From: Candidatus Gastranaerophilales bacterium | Lineage (GTDB): Bacteria > Cyanobacteriota > Vampirovibrionia > Gastranaerophilales > Gastranaerophilaceae | DNA: 64,000 nucleotides | NCBI GenBank assembly: GCA_944324305.1 | Contig: CALUVV010000005.1 | Coordinates: forward strand, 1 to 64,000 | Direction of reading: 5' to 3' | Part shown: positions 33,090-42,623 of the stretch, one piece after another | How the letters are laid out: each line of letters opens with the position of its first letter | Position numbering within the stretch: the stretch's first letter is position 1 | Translations under genes and position numbers: made by a program | Notes under the pieces: model-generated | Told to the model about the DNA's origin: nothing | Databases searched by the model: none | Seen by the model: only the letters and a program-made list of their open reading frames with translations

Positions 33090-33710
33090 ATGAATTTTAG
33101 AGCTTTTACATTAGCTGAAACATTAATTACTATTGGTATAATTGGAATTATTGCCGCCCTGACATTACCGTCTTTAATTGAAAAGCATCAAAAAAAAGTT
33201 ACAGTGACAAGACTTAAGGCTTTTAATTCAATAATGGCACAAGCGTTCCAGACTGCAAAATTAGAGTATGGAGATTGGGAAAATTGGGATAACAACAACT
33301 TTGGAGAAAGCAGCTCTGATAAAGGAGACGGCAAGCAACAATTATTATGGCTTGAAAAATATTTATTTCCGAACATTAAACACATTGATGCATACTCTAA
33401 AGGCAAATACGCTGTAGTAGCTTTGTCAAACGGTTCCGGTTTCTCAACATATAACAGTCTTTACTTTTTTTGTGTGAAATATTCTGATTGTAAAAAGGTT
33501 ATGGAAGATTATGATACTCGTTCAAGATTTATTTTTCAATTTTCATCCGTAAACGGCTTTGAGCCTTATAACTGCGGCTGGAAAGGAACAAGAGAAGAAC
33601 TGTTTACAACTAATTCATGCAGACATTTGTGTTCCAAAACGAGCAGCGGCATGTGTGCAAAATTAATACAGTATGACGGATGGGAAATTAGAGATGATTA
33701 TCCATGGTAA
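33090..33710 (+). CDS. Type IV prepilin-like protein, XRE-controlled
   Basis: 206 aa from ATG 33090 (MNFRAFTLAETLITIGIIG), with site AGAAGGAG; the TTG start further up is not needed. Shares the EKHQKKVTVTRLKAFNSIM helix and C-terminal DGWEIRDDYPW with the prepilin at 24875. No G tract. Its promoter is overlapped by a symmetric operator next to an XRE gene. Confidence 0.88.
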   Translation: MNFRAFTLAETLITIGIIGIIAALTLPSLIEKHQKKVTVTRLKAFNSIMAQAFQTAKLEYGDWENWDNNNFGESSSDKGDGKQQLLWLEKYLFPNIKHIDAYSKGKYAVVALSNGSGFSTYNSLYFFCVKYSDCKKVMEDYDTRSRFIFQFSSVNGFEPYNCGWKGTREELFTTNSCRHLCSKTSSGMCAKLIQYDGWEIRDDYPW

Positions 33711-33745
33711 AAAAATCCGGCTTTTATTACAAAAGCCGGATTTTT
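33711..33745. terminator. Bidirectional terminator
   Basis: AAAAATCCGGCTTTT and AAAAGCCGGATTTTT arms, perfect, 5-nt loop. Confidence 0.9.
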
Positions 33746-33768
33746 ATTCAGGTGTTTAGATTATTGAA

Positions 33769-35604
33769 TTATTCTTTTGTATATTCAGCATCAATTACAT
33801 CATCATCTTTTTTATCTTCAGTGGTTGAAGATGCATTTTCTGAATTTGCTGTTGACTGTTCTTCTTTTTGAACAGCTTCGTAAGCTTTTTGTGAAATGCT
33901 GAACATTGTCTGCTGTAATTCATCCGACAATTTTTTCAATTCATCAGCAGGTTTGTTTTCGTCTAAAGCTTTTTGAAGTGCTGCTTTTTGTTCATCAAGT
34001 TTTGATTTATCCGCATCATCGATTTTACCTTCAAAATCTTTTACTATTCTGTCGGCAGAACCTATTAAACTTGCCGCATTATTTTTAATTTCAGCTTCTT
34101 CTTTTTTCTTCTTATCTTCAGCCGCGTTAGCTTCAGCTTCTTTGACCATCTTATCAATATCAGCTTCTGAAAGGTTAGAAGAATTTGTAATTGTAATTTT
34201 CTGTTCTTTGTTAGTAGCTTTATCTTTAGCAGAAACATTTACAATACCGTTAGCGTCAATGTCGAATGTAACTTCGATTTGAGGCAAACCTCTCATTGCC
34301 GGCGGAATACCGTCAAGTCTGAACATACCTAAAGATTTATTATCTTTAGCCATGGGTCTTTCACCTTGAAGTACGTGAATATCAACGGCTGTCTGGTTAT
34401 TTTCTGCAGTTGAGAACACCTGAGATTTAGAAACAGGAATTGTAGTGTTTCTCGGAACAAGAGGGGTCATAACTCCGCCTAATGTTTCAATACCCAGTGT
34501 CAAAGGAGTTACGTCAAGAAGTACGATATCTTTAACTTCACCTGCAAGAACACCAGCCTGAACGGCTGCACCAACCGCTACAACTTCATCAGGGTTAACT
34601 GACTGGTTAGGTTCTTTGCCTGTGTATTCTTTAACTAACTGTTGAACAGCCGGAATACGTGTTGAACCGCCGACCAATACAACTTCGTTAATATCATTTT
34701 TTGTAATTCCTGCATCTTTTAAAGCGTTTTCAACAGGAGTTTTACATCTGTTTAAAAGGTCGCGGCAAAGATCTTCAAACTTAGCTCTTGTAAGGTTTAA
34801 ATCTAAGTGTTTAGGACCGTTTGCATCAGCTGTAATGAACGGTAAGTTAATATTTGTTTCCATAACGGATGACAATTCGCATTTAGCTTTTTCAGCAGCT
34901 TCTTTAACACGCTGCATAGCCTGTTTGTCACCGCGAAGGTCAATACCTTCCTGTTTTTTGAATTCATCGCAAATCCAATCCATTACTTTCTGGTCAAAGT
35001 CGTCACCGCCTAAGTGAGTGTCGCCTGATGTTGAAAGAACTTCGTGAACGCCGTCACCGATTTCAAGGATAGATACATCGAAAGTACCGCCGCCTAAGTC
35101 AAATACAAGAACTTTTTCACTCTTTTCTTTTTCAAGACCGTAAGCAAGAGCAGCAGCTGTCGGTTCGTTTACGATACGTAAAACATCTAAACCTGCAATT
35201 CTTCCGGCATCTTTAGTAGCCTGTCTTTGCGCATCGTTAAAGTACGCGGGAACAGTAATTACCGCAGATGTAACCTTTTCGCCCAAATAACTGGAAGCAT
35301 CATCGGCTAATTTTCGCAAAATCATAGCTGAGATTTCTTGCGGCGTATAATCTTTTCCGTCAATATTTACTTTATAATCTTCGCCCATATGTCTTTTAAT
35401 AGAAGCGATAGTTTTATCAGGGTTAAGAATAGCTTGACGTTTAGCCAACTGACCTACCAATTTTTCCCCTGTTTTAGAAAAGCCAACGATTGAAGGGGTA
35501 GTTCTTGAACCTTCCGCATTGGCAATAACCGTAGGCTTACCGCCTTCCATGACCGCTACAACCGAGTTTGTTGTACCAAGGTCAATACCAATTGTTTTTG
35601 CCAT
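33769..35604 (-). CDS. dnaK: Chaperone DnaK (Hsp70)
   Basis: 611 aa with [18 protein letters not shown], the phosphate loops [14 protein letters not shown] and [14 protein letters not shown], and a substrate-binding region ending in a C-terminal lid. Tail is Glu/Asp-rich ([12 protein letters not shown]). Standard chaperone for nascent chains. grpE and dnaJ are not adjacent. Good AAAGGAGAT site. Confidence 0.97.
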   Translation of the reverse strand: MAKTIGIDLGTTNSVVAVMEGGKPTVIANAEGSRTTPSIVGFSKTGEKLVGQLAKRQAILNPDKTIASIKRHMGEDYKVNIDGKDYTPQEISAMILRKLADDASSYLGEKVTSAVITVPAYFNDAQRQATKDAGRIAGLDVLRIVNEPTAAALAYGLEKEKSEKVLVFDLGGGTFDVSILEIGDGVHEVLSTSGDTHLGGDDFDQKVMDWICDEFKKQEGIDLRGDKQAMQRVKEAAEKAKCELSSVMETNINLPFITADANGPKHLDLNLTRAKFEDLCRDLLNRCKTPVENALKDAGITKNDINEVVLVGGSTRIPAVQQLVKEYTGKEPNQSVNPDEVVAVGAAVQAGVLAGEVKDIVLLDVTPLTLGIETLGGVMTPLVPRNTTIPVSKSQVFSTAENNQTAVDIHVLQGERPMAKDNKSLGMFRLDGIPPAMRGLPQIEVTFDIDANGIVNVSAKDKATNKEQKITITNSSNLSEADIDKMVKEAEANAAEDKKKKEEAEIKNNAASLIGSADRIVKDFEGKIDDADKSKLDEQKAALQKALDENKPADELKKLSDELQQTMFSISQKAYEAVQKEEQSTANSENASSTTEDKKDDDVIDAEYTKE

Positions 35605-35788
35605 AATTAATTATCTCCTTTACTAATTATATTCATGCCACATTATTGTTATAACATCGTTTTTTGAAATTATTAAAAAAATAAACAAAAAATTAATAAT
35701 TGCGCGAACGAGCTGAGGCTGAAGCGCTTTTGCGATTGTGTTGAAAACACAAGAGCAAAACGCGGAATTGCCGTTAAACGCGAGTGAG

Positions 35789-35860
35789 CAGGAGCGTAGC
35801 CGCTCCACCCGACACACAGGTATGCATAAACTTGAACAGCCTAAACTAAAGAAAAAGCGC
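35789..35860 (+). repeat. Dispersed repeat, copy 2
   Basis: Same block as at 29266-29341 beginning with the GGAGCG-TAGC-CGCTCC stem, then CCACCCGACACACAGGTA, TGCATAAACTTGAACAG and CTAAACTAAAGAA. Confidence 0.85.
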
Positions 35861-35872
35861 AGCCGCGTGCAT

Positions 35873-35903
35873 AAAAAAGACGGGTTAAATGCCCCGTCTT
35901 TTT
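35873..35903 (-). terminator. Terminator of 105-aa secreted protein gene
   Basis: AAAAAGACGGG and CCCGTCTTTTT arms, just after the stop. Confidence 0.85.
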
Positions 35904-35906
35904 CAG

Positions 35907-36224
35907 CTATTCTAACACATCACCACCCGGCTCCACACCCGGAAGGCACACCCCGAATTGGCAGTTAGAGTTGTAATCATTGGTCGGAGGTTGAACCAAG
36001 TCTTCTTCAGTATTAATTAAAGCGTCATGATACGGTTTCACATAAGTAGGCTGAAATGCATCCGTGCGTTTTAAATCACGAAGTCTGTCAGGAACGTACT
36101 TTTGCTGGAGAGATTTTGACTCCCAGTTTGATGTTGCCGAGCAAGCTCCCCCTGTTATGCTGCAAACGGCAAAAACAGGCAGAGAAGCGGCAAACAGCAT
36201 TAAGAATAATATATATTTTTTCAT
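35907..36224 (-). CDS. Secreted hypothetical protein with Cys residues
   Basis: 105 aa. Sec signal KKYILFLMLFAASLPVFAVC with cleavage after FAV or VFA. The mature part has Cys at about 21, 28, 88 and 93 (CSITGGAC near start, CQFGVC near end), which could form disulfides. No known family. AAAGGCTGG site before ATG is moderate. Confidence 0.75.
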   Translation of the reverse strand: MKKYILFLMLFAASLPVFAVCSITGGACSATSNWESKSLQQKYVPDRLRDLKRTDAFQPTYVKPYHDALINTEEDLVQPPTNDYNSNCQFGVCLPGVEPGGDVLE

Positions 36225-36349
36225 ATTTACCAGCCTTTCAAAATATTCTACATAATCAGCTTAAACGACAATGACGAATTTTTCATTGCCCGAAAGTAGC
36301 AAAAAAATTTATGTTGGCATTTTATTTTTTTTACAAAGGAGTTTACATT

Positions 36350-36946
36350 ATGAACAATATAAGTTTTCAAGGGCACTCAAGCCTTATTCTCAACCCCAAA
36401 GCATACGATAAAGCAAGAATTACAACTTCAAACGCATACAGACATCTTACCTCTGCAAATAATTGCAAACTTACTAACGGTAAAGTGTTTACCTCTAAAG
36501 CGGATGCTCAAAATCTAGCCGTTATAATCAGAAATGAAAAAGACGGAATTATAAAACATGTACCTGTAAACGGCAGAATTCAAAAAGTTGTTGACGAAAT
36601 AGCACAAAAAGTTGACGAATTAAAAGAAATGTCCAAAGGTAAACTGACAGCCTGGATTATCGGCGGTGAAAACATAGGAAGTCCAAACGGCGGAAAAACA
36701 ATCGAAGCAGTTAATAAAATAGCGGATGTAATTTGCGACAGACCTGATATTGATACTTCAATACTCGCAGGCAGCAGAAGCGGCGAGGACAGAATAGTCC
36801 TTCACACTTTGAATAATCAATTGGAAATTACTCTCGATAAGTTTGTAAAACTTAACCCCGAAACTAAAAAACCTGTTATATCAGAATTAGAAAAATACTT
36901 TGATATAGTAGAACTTAATAATACCGAACTTTCAGGGACGGTATAA
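36350..36946 (+). CDS. Tagged hypothetical protein (ISFQG)
   Basis: 198 aa from ATG 36350 after AAAGGAG. Starts MNNISFQGHSSLILNPKAYD; no signal peptide or membrane helix. The middle contains TAWIIGGENIGSPNGGKTIEAVNKIADVI. Function unknown. Overlaps the convergent YkgJ-like gene by 15 bp. Confidence 0.75.
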   Translation: MNNISFQGHSSLILNPKAYDKARITTSNAYRHLTSANNCKLTNGKVFTSKADAQNLAVIIRNEKDGIIKHVPVNGRIQKVVDEIAQKVDELKEMSKGKLTAWIIGGENIGSPNGGKTIEAVNKIADVICDRPDIDTSILAGSRSGEDRIVLHTLNNQLEITLDKFVKLNPETKKPVISELEKYFDIVELNNTELSGTV

Positions 36947-37360
36947 ATTTTTAGCTTTTTTCGCGGTTTTTTCAAGAACTTCGCAAAACGGCACAATCGG
37001 CTCCATCTTATAACCGCAGTCATCTGACAGCGCACCGCCCATAGAAAATAATTCTTCCTGCGGATATCTTCTGCAAATTCCCGGACGCGTTTTATGTATT
37101 TTACATTTGTGAGTAACGGGATCAAGGTTTTGACATTCAAAAATTAAGCCGATATCGTCTTTGCCTATAATTTTCAAATAACCGTAAAAACGATGAAGAT
37201 ATTGAAGTTTCTCAAATTCTTTTTCATCCTGCACAACATGCTTGTAATGCTTTACGTAAATTTGCGTACAGCATTTTCCGCATGCTTTGCACTTTCCCGT
37301 CCTGTAATACTTCCTTTTAAGAACTTTTGATAAGAAAAATTTTTTCAGTTTTTCAAACAT
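36932..37360 (-). CDS. YkgJ-family Cys-cluster protein
   Basis: Residues about 19-100 show CKACGKCCTQIYV, FECQNLDPVTHKCKIHKTRPGICRRYPQE and CGYKM, the Zn/Fe-chelating CxxCxxCC...CxxH...CxxYP pattern of YkgJ. Start chosen at ATG 37360; earlier starts lie in a poor context. Role of the family is not established. Confidence 0.75.
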   Translation of the reverse strand: MFEKLKKFFLSKVLKRKYYRTGKCKACGKCCTQIYVKHYKHVVQDEKEFEKLQYLHRFYGYLKIIGKDDIGLIFECQNLDPVTHKCKIHKTRPGICRRYPQEELFSMGGALSDDCGYKMEPIVPFCEVLEKTAKKAKNLYRP

Positions 37361-37494
37361 ACCACTATGATAACATAAAGTTTTGTAAACTTTTACTGCC
37401 GACATGGCAAATCTCAATCTTGAGGATAATTATAAAAAATGTAAAACCCGAAAACAATTATAATAACTATAACATAACCAAAATAACCAACCTT

Positions 37495-37522
37495 GACCTC
37501 TCTGATATAAGAGGTCTTTTTC
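37495..37522 (+). terminator. Terminator-like hairpin
   Basis: GACCTC and GAGGTC arms followed by TTTTTC, in the gap before rubrerythrin. The stretch 37418-37649 holds nothing else that I can name besides the rubrerythrin promoter. Confidence 0.6.
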
Positions 37523-37649
37523 TTATGAGTAAATATTTTTCAGAAAAAATGATAATAATTCCTACTTTACAAAAAGAATTTTGTATTGTATTATAAAACA
37601 TGTAGAAAAGAGGCAAAACATTTTTTGAATTAAGAAAGGTGGTAAAAAA

Positions 37650-38192
37650 ATGGCAAAATTCGTATGTACAGTATGCGGCTGGTCTACAGAAGCAGATAAA
37701 GCTCCCGAAAGATGTCCTTTATGCGGAGCAACAACTTTCAAAGAAATAAACACTGCAGAAGGCAAAGTCTATGCTTGCGAACATAAAGTAGGCGACGGAC
37801 AGGTTGAAGATAAAGAAGTAATGGACGGATTAAGAGCTCACTTTGCGGGTGAATGCACAGAAGTAGGCATGTACCTTGCAATGGCAAGAGTTGCTGAAAG
37901 AGAAGGATATCCGGAAGTTGCAGAAGCTTATAAAAGATATGCATTTGAAGAAGCTGAACACGCAGCAAAATTTGCTGAATTATTAGGCGAAGTAGTAACA
38001 GATTCTACAAAGAAAAACCTTGAATTACGTGCAGAAGCAGAACACGGCGCATGCGAAGGTAAACTTGCAATTGCAGCCCGTGCAAAACAATTAGGCTACG
38101 ATGCAATTCATGATACGGTTCATGAGATGGCAAAAGACGAAGCACGCCATGGTAAAGGTTTTGACGGACTTTTAAAAAGATATTTCTCATAA
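37650..38192 (+). CDS. Rubrerythrin-type protein, rubredoxin domain first
   Basis: 180 aa. N-terminal rubredoxin-like CTVCGW...CPLCGA (residues 6-27) followed by a ferritin-like diiron domain with two ExxH motifs ([47 protein letters not shown]). This inverted order is that of reverse rubrerythrins/NADH peroxidases of anaerobes. It removes peroxide. Strong AAAGGTGG site. Confidence 0.92.
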   Translation: MAKFVCTVCGWSTEADKAPERCPLCGATTFKEINTAEGKVYACEHKVGDGQVEDKEVMDGLRAHFAGECTEVGMYLAMARVAEREGYPEVAEAYKRYAFEEAEHAAKFAELLGEVVTDSTKKNLELRAEAEHGACEGKLAIAARAKQLGYDAIHDTVHEMAKDEARHGKGFDGLLKRYFS

Positions 38193-38217
38193 TTGATGTC
38201 ATAATCTAACACACAAA

Positions 38218-38248
38218 AACAGACGGATTAATTACCGTCTGTTTTTTT
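38218..38248. terminator. Bidirectional terminator
   Basis: AACAGACGG and CCGTCTGTT arms with T-run. Confidence 0.85.
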
Positions 38249-38253
38249 ATTAT

Positions 38254-38670
38254 TTACCTTCTGTCAAGCTCAATATTATTTTCGTAAAGAAGTTGTTTTC
38301 TTTTTATTCTGTATAAGTCGTTTTTTTGATTTTCAATGTTTCGTAATTCCGCATAACAAGAAGCTTTTGCATCATCTGCAAGGTTGTTGCAGCTGTTCAG
38401 GTAACTTTCGAAACTTACGCGTCTTTCTGCCCAGTAATTCTTTTTAACGCGTTCGGATTTGACAAAACTAAAAATGTTAAAAATATCATGGCTGTTTTTA
38501 TAAACCGCATTTTCGTAGCCCAATTCACAAAAATCAGTCCATTTAGGCGGTAATACTACGGGCTTTACATTCTCAGCAGGCGTTTGTACGGCTTTTTCTT
38601 CTTCCGAAAATACGGGTAAAACAGTGCAAACCAAAAGTAATGCACCTATAAATAATATTTTTTGCTTCAT
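38254..38670 (-). CDS. Secreted hypothetical protein
   Basis: 138 aa with a Sec signal (KQKILFIGALLLVCTVLPVFS, cleavage after VFS-EE). Mature region is helical, with three Cys (DFCELG, NSCNNL, ASCYAE). No family recognised. GGAG site before ATG. It follows the acyl-CoA ligase-like gene by 12 bp in the same direction. Confidence 0.7.
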   Translation of the reverse strand: MKQKILFIGALLLVCTVLPVFSEEEKAVQTPAENVKPVVLPPKWTDFCELGYENAVYKNSHDIFNIFSFVKSERVKKNYWAERRVSFESYLNSCNNLADDAKASCYAELRNIENQKNDLYRIKRKQLLYENNIELDRR

Positions 38671-38682
38671 GATGTCTCCAAT

Positions 38683-40356
38683 TTATGCGTTTACAAATTC
38701 CTTTACCTCTTTGCGTTTAACTTTTCTGGTTGTTGTTCTCGGCAAAGGTTCTTTCCTGACTATTATATTAATAGGACGTTTGTATGCTGTCAACCGTAAA
38801 GAAAGTTTTTTAACCTCATTTTTAACAAGTTTTTCTACGGTATCCCAATCATATTTTCCGCAGATTTCCTCTGACGGAACTATTACAGCTGTAATTTCTT
38901 CTGTCCCGTCTTTTACGCCGAAAGTTTTAGATATTCCGAGAACACAAACTTCGCTGAAATAAGAACTTTTTTCCAGGACGGCTTCAACTTCTTCGGGAAA
39001 AACTTTTTTACCTCCCGAAAGTACAATCATATTTTTAATTCTTCCGGTAATATAAATATGCCCTTCTTTGCTTATTTCCGCGATATCACCCGTATGGAGC
39101 CAGCCGTCGGCATCAATAATCTGCGATGTCATTTCGGGCTGATTATGATAACCCTTCATTACGGAAGGGCCTTTAAGAATTAATTCGCCTGTTTCCTTAT
39201 CAATTTTAGCCTGAAATGTGCTTAGCGGCCTGCCGACAGAAGCAATATCGCCGCGTCTGTCAACATTAACTGATACAACGGGGCTGGCTTCGGAAAGACC
39301 GTAACCCTGATAAACTTTTATTCCTATTCTTTCAAAGAATTCTCCGACGGCAATATCCAGAGGTGCTCCGCCTGAAATACAGCCTGAAAAATGCCCGCCG
39401 AATTTTGCATGAATTTTCTTAAACATCAGCTTTTTAATTCTGTATGACGGAATAAATTTTGCAAGCTTAAACATAATATTGAATGCGGTCTTAATGGCTT
39501 TCGGCGAGTTATTTAATTCCGCCTCAATCCCTGTTTTTAAAAGCTTTAAAAAAGCAGGAACAACAATCATAAATTCAACCTGTTTTTCGCGCATTATGCT
39601 CAAAACGTCTTTAGGCTTTAAGCTCGGAGTGTAATACACGGAAAAACCGAAATTCAAAAATGTTGAAAAGCCGACCGTCATTTCAAAAAGATGGTTCATA
39701 GGCAGAATAGATAAAATATTAACATGTTTATAAGGCAATATTTTATCAAGAGCGATTTTTAAATCGTCAAGCTGCGCCATCATGTTTTCGAAAGTAATTT
39801 CAACTCCCTTAGGCGCCCCTGTTGTTCCTGACGTATAAATAATAAACGCGGTTGCTTTAGAACTCCTCAAACTCCATTTGCATTCATAGTTATCGGGAAG
39901 TTGATAAATGCTTGTTACATCAACATTATAAGAAGGTTCGTCAATAACAAGGATTTCTCTTATTGAAGGAATTTCACTTTGCAAAAACTTAGCCATTTCC
40001 AAATGCGACTTAGAAACCAGCATTACAGAAGGTTCGCTGTCTGAAAGAATAGATTTCAATTCGTATTTGGTAAGCTTTATATCCAGAGGAACCGTTATCA
40101 TTCCTGAGATTACTGAAGCAAATACGCAGGCTCCGTATTCGGGCTTGGATTCCGACAAAATAGCAAGTCTGTCGCCTTTTTTTACATTTAATTCAGTAAG
40201 AAGATAATGCGCCAGTTTTCTTGACAGAAGCCCGACACCGCGATAAGTCAGTTCTTTCCAGCCGTACTGCGTTTTCATTCCTAATGCAACTTTATCCGCA
40301 TATTTTTCCGTTCTCTCATGCAGAAGCATTAATACGTTTTTTCTGCTTAACCCCAT
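38683..40356 (-). CDS. Long-chain acyl-CoA synthetase-like AMP-binding protein
   Basis: 557 aa from ATG 40356 (AAAGGTG site). Adenylate-forming signatures IIYTSGTTGAPKGVEIT, GYGLSEASPVVS, GWLHTGDIAEISKEGHIYITGR and the C-terminal catalytic Lys (LPRTTTRKVKRK). It activates a carboxylate with ATP, likely a fatty acid to CoA or ACP. A 68-aa upstream extension in the open frame is a spurious leader. Confidence 0.9.
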   Translation of the reverse strand: MGLSRKNVLMLLHERTEKYADKVALGMKTQYGWKELTYRGVGLLSRKLAHYLLTELNVKKGDRLAILSESKPEYGACVFASVISGMITVPLDIKLTKYELKSILSDSEPSVMLVSKSHLEMAKFLQSEIPSIREILVIDEPSYNVDVTSIYQLPDNYECKWSLRSSKATAFIIYTSGTTGAPKGVEITFENMMAQLDDLKIALDKILPYKHVNILSILPMNHLFEMTVGFSTFLNFGFSVYYTPSLKPKDVLSIMREKQVEFMIVVPAFLKLLKTGIEAELNNSPKAIKTAFNIMFKLAKFIPSYRIKKLMFKKIHAKFGGHFSGCISGGAPLDIAVGEFFERIGIKVYQGYGLSEASPVVSVNVDRRGDIASVGRPLSTFQAKIDKETGELILKGPSVMKGYHNQPEMTSQIIDADGWLHTGDIAEISKEGHIYITGRIKNMIVLSGGKKVFPEEVEAVLEKSSYFSEVCVLGISKTFGVKDGTEEITAVIVPSEEICGKYDWDTVEKLVKNEVKKLSLRLTAYKRPINIIVRKEPLPRTTTRKVKRKEVKEFVNA

Positions 40357-40479
40357 ATAATACACACCTTTCAACCATTTATTTCCACAATAATATTTTA
40401 TACTGCAAAAGTCAAGTATATTAAGTATTTTTGTATTATAATTTACATAGAAAAAGTATAAATAGCAGGAATAAAACAA

Positions 40480-41802
40480 ATGAAATACGTATACATTGAA
40501 ACAATGGGCTGCCAGATGAATAAATCCGACACTGAAAGAATGCTCGGAATGCTTTCCCATTTTGATTATGAAGAAACAAAAGACCCCGAAAAAGCTGATT
40601 TGTTAATGGTTAACACCTGTTCAATCAGACAGCTGAGCGAAGATAAAGCTTTCAGCCAGCTTGGTGTTTGGGGGAAATGGAAACAGGAAGGAAAAAATAT
40701 AAAAATAGGCATTTGCGGATGTGTGGCGCAGCAGAAAACAAATAAAATTTTCTCAAGAGCACCTTACGTTGACTTTGTACTCGGCACACATAAAATTTAT
40801 TCACTGCCCGAAGTAATCAAAAGAATTAATAACGGTGAAAGAGTTTGCGAATGCGAAGAAACAAACCTGCCGACAGTAAATGAAGAAGGTTACCGGATTA
40901 ACCGCGTAAAATCAACAAACGCATGGGTAAATATTACGGAAGGCTGCAACAACTTCTGTACATACTGTATTGTACCCTATACCAGAGGCCGCGAACGCTC
41001 AAGACTTCCCGAAACAATTATCAAAGAAGTAAAAGACGCTTTAAATGCAGGCTTCAAAGAAATTACATTATTGGGCCAGAATGTAGACAGTTACGGCAAA
41101 GACTTCAAAGACAAATCTTACCGTTTAGCCGATTTGCTCAGAGAAATCAACTCAATTCAAGGTAATTTCAGAATTAGATTTGTAACATCATATCCGACTG
41201 ATATTACTGATGAACTTATTGAAACTGCAGTTGAACTTGACAAAGTTTGTGAATATTTCCATATTCCCATGCAATCGGGAAGTTCCGCCGTATTAAAAGC
41301 TATGAACAGACGCTATGACAGAGAAACATACGCAAAAATTGTTGAAAAAGTCCGCAAAATGGTTCCCGATGTAACAATCACCAGCGACTTTATTGCGGGT
41401 TTCCCCGGAGAAACAGAGGAACAGTTCGCAGAAACACTTACGGCAATTGATGAGTTTGAACTTGATTACTGCAATGTTGCGGCGTACTCCCCGCGCGAAA
41501 AAACCGTTGCCGCAAAATGGGTTGACAAATTTATTCCGGAAGATGTAAAAGACGAAAGATTTCAGCGGTTAAACAAAAAAATTCAGGAAAACTGTCTAAA
41601 ATCAAATCTTAAATACGTCGGACGCGAAATGGAAGTTCTTGTTGAAAACTTTTATGAACATAAAGGAAAAATGATTAATACAGGCAAAACAAGAAACTTC
41701 AAAACGGTTCATATACCTTGCGATAAAGATTTGACAGGAGAATTTGTAAACGTAAAAATTACGGGCGCAAAAACCTGGTACTTACAAGGTGAACTAGTTT
41801 AA
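40480..41802 (+). CDS. miaB: tRNA-2-methylthio-N6-dimethylallyladenosine synthase
   Basis: 440 aa. N-terminal UPF0004 cluster Cys (ETMGCQMNKSD, VNTCSIR, GICGCVAQQ), radical-SAM CxxxCxxC (CNNFCTYCIVPYTRGRERSR) and C-terminal TRAM domain. Methylthiolates i6A37 in tRNA. Site AGGA 11 nt before ATG. Confidence 0.95.
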   Translation: MKYVYIETMGCQMNKSDTERMLGMLSHFDYEETKDPEKADLLMVNTCSIRQLSEDKAFSQLGVWGKWKQEGKNIKIGICGCVAQQKTNKIFSRAPYVDFVLGTHKIYSLPEVIKRINNGERVCECEETNLPTVNEEGYRINRVKSTNAWVNITEGCNNFCTYCIVPYTRGRERSRLPETIIKEVKDALNAGFKEITLLGQNVDSYGKDFKDKSYRLADLLREINSIQGNFRIRFVTSYPTDITDELIETAVELDKVCEYFHIPMQSGSSAVLKAMNRRYDRETYAKIVEKVRKMVPDVTITSDFIAGFPGETEEQFAETLTAIDEFELDYCNVAAYSPREKTVAAKWVDKFIPEDVKDERFQRLNKKIQENCLKSNLKYVGREMEVLVENFYEHKGKMINTGKTRNFKTVHIPCDKDLTGEFVNVKITGAKTWYLQGELV

Positions 41803-41865
41803 GCACGTAAGATATGGAAAAATTTGTATAACACACAAATGTCTACGTGCGCGGCATAAAAAAAG

Positions 41866-41889
41866 GGCTGAATTATATATAATTCAGCC
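41866..41889. terminator. Bidirectional terminator, perfect 24-bp palindrome
   Basis: GGCTGAATTATA repeated as its complement TATAATTCAGCC, followed by T-run on the plus strand and preceded by A-run; between miaB and the convergent gene. Confidence 0.9.
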
Positions 41890-41918
41890 TATATTTTTTT
41901 GGTGAAAAAATATAAAAG

Positions 41919-42437
41919 TTATGCATCAAAGTCAGTTTTCATGACATTGTGCGCAAAACCAGTTAAAAAGCCTACGCCTGCACCTGCAACAAGGAACGGT
42001 ACAGCGGGTCTTTTGATTTTAAGCATAACATGGTATGCGGTTGTAAAACGTCTTGTTAAACTCTTAGACATTTCATCAACATTTCTGATAATTCCGCGGA
42101 ATTCTTTACCTGCAACGGAATTTTCTCCGCCGAGAGCCTTAACTTTAGCAGTAATACTCTTACTTGTAAAAGCATCCTTGTCGTTGGAATCAATCATTTT
42201 AATAAAAACATCCTGAGCTTTTGATTTTATACCGTTGCCTCTGAAATCATCAGCTTTAGCCCTGTTTGTTACTTTACGGCAGTAATTAAGCATTGAACGG
42301 CGGCTTATATTATCTTCCTGTTTTTGAACAGGATAAAGATATTTTAAAGCATATCCGCCTGCCATCCCCACTGCTGTTGATTTAACAACCGTATAAAGTT
42401 TTGAATTTTCATTTTGTCCTACTGCACTTACTGTCAT
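41919..42437 (-). CDS. Membrane-linked hypothetical protein
   Basis: 172 aa, starts MTVSAVGQNENSKLY, similar to MSISAVGVGN of the 25.9-kb gene. A Gly-rich N-terminal segment and a C-terminal hydrophobic segment (RPAVPFLVAGAGVGFLTGF). AAAGG site. Family unknown. The 186-bp upstream gap has a GTTGAGT/ACTCAAC stem at 42488-42510 and a 22-codon ORF on the plus strand (42526-42594) without a good start site. Confidence 0.65.
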   Translation of the reverse strand: MTVSAVGQNENSKLYTVVKSTAVGMAGGYALKYLYPVQKQEDNISRRSMLNYCRKVTNRAKADDFRGNGIKSKAQDVFIKMIDSNDKDAFTSKSITAKVKALGGENSVAGKEFRGIIRNVDEMSKSLTRRFTTAYHVMLKIKRPAVPFLVAGAGVGFLTGFAHNVMKTDFDA

Positions 42438-42623
42438 AGCTAATAAACCTTTACTTAACTAATACACGTAATAGTATTCATCATTCCGTTGAGTTCTTCT
42501 TATACTCAACACAGAGAATACATATATGGCAGATTTACACTTAAATATTTTGAACTCTTATCCCGTGAAAACGACATGGCTCAAAACTGAGTAATTAAAT
42601 CCACATGGGATGATAACATATAA

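Larger units (their letters stand above)
35605..35906. other. 302-bp intergenic region with repeat and stem-loops
   Basis: Holds, from left, the dnaK promoter side; a possible long stem at about 35723-35762 (GCGCTTTTGC / GCAAAACGC with inner TTGTGTT / AACACAA); the dispersed repeat copy 2 (35789-35860); and a terminator (35873-35903). No gene; a 64-aa frame across it is a by-product of the repeats. Confidence 0.7.

Noticed and set aside
35623-35817. 64-aa frame upstream of dnaK
   Set aside because: Runs through repeats and stem-loops; no ribosome site, no conserved features.
40357-40560. 68-residue N-terminal extension of the acyl-CoA ligase-like protein
   Set aside because: Composition (Phe/Tyr/Cys-rich), no ribosome site, and the family start matches ATG 40356.
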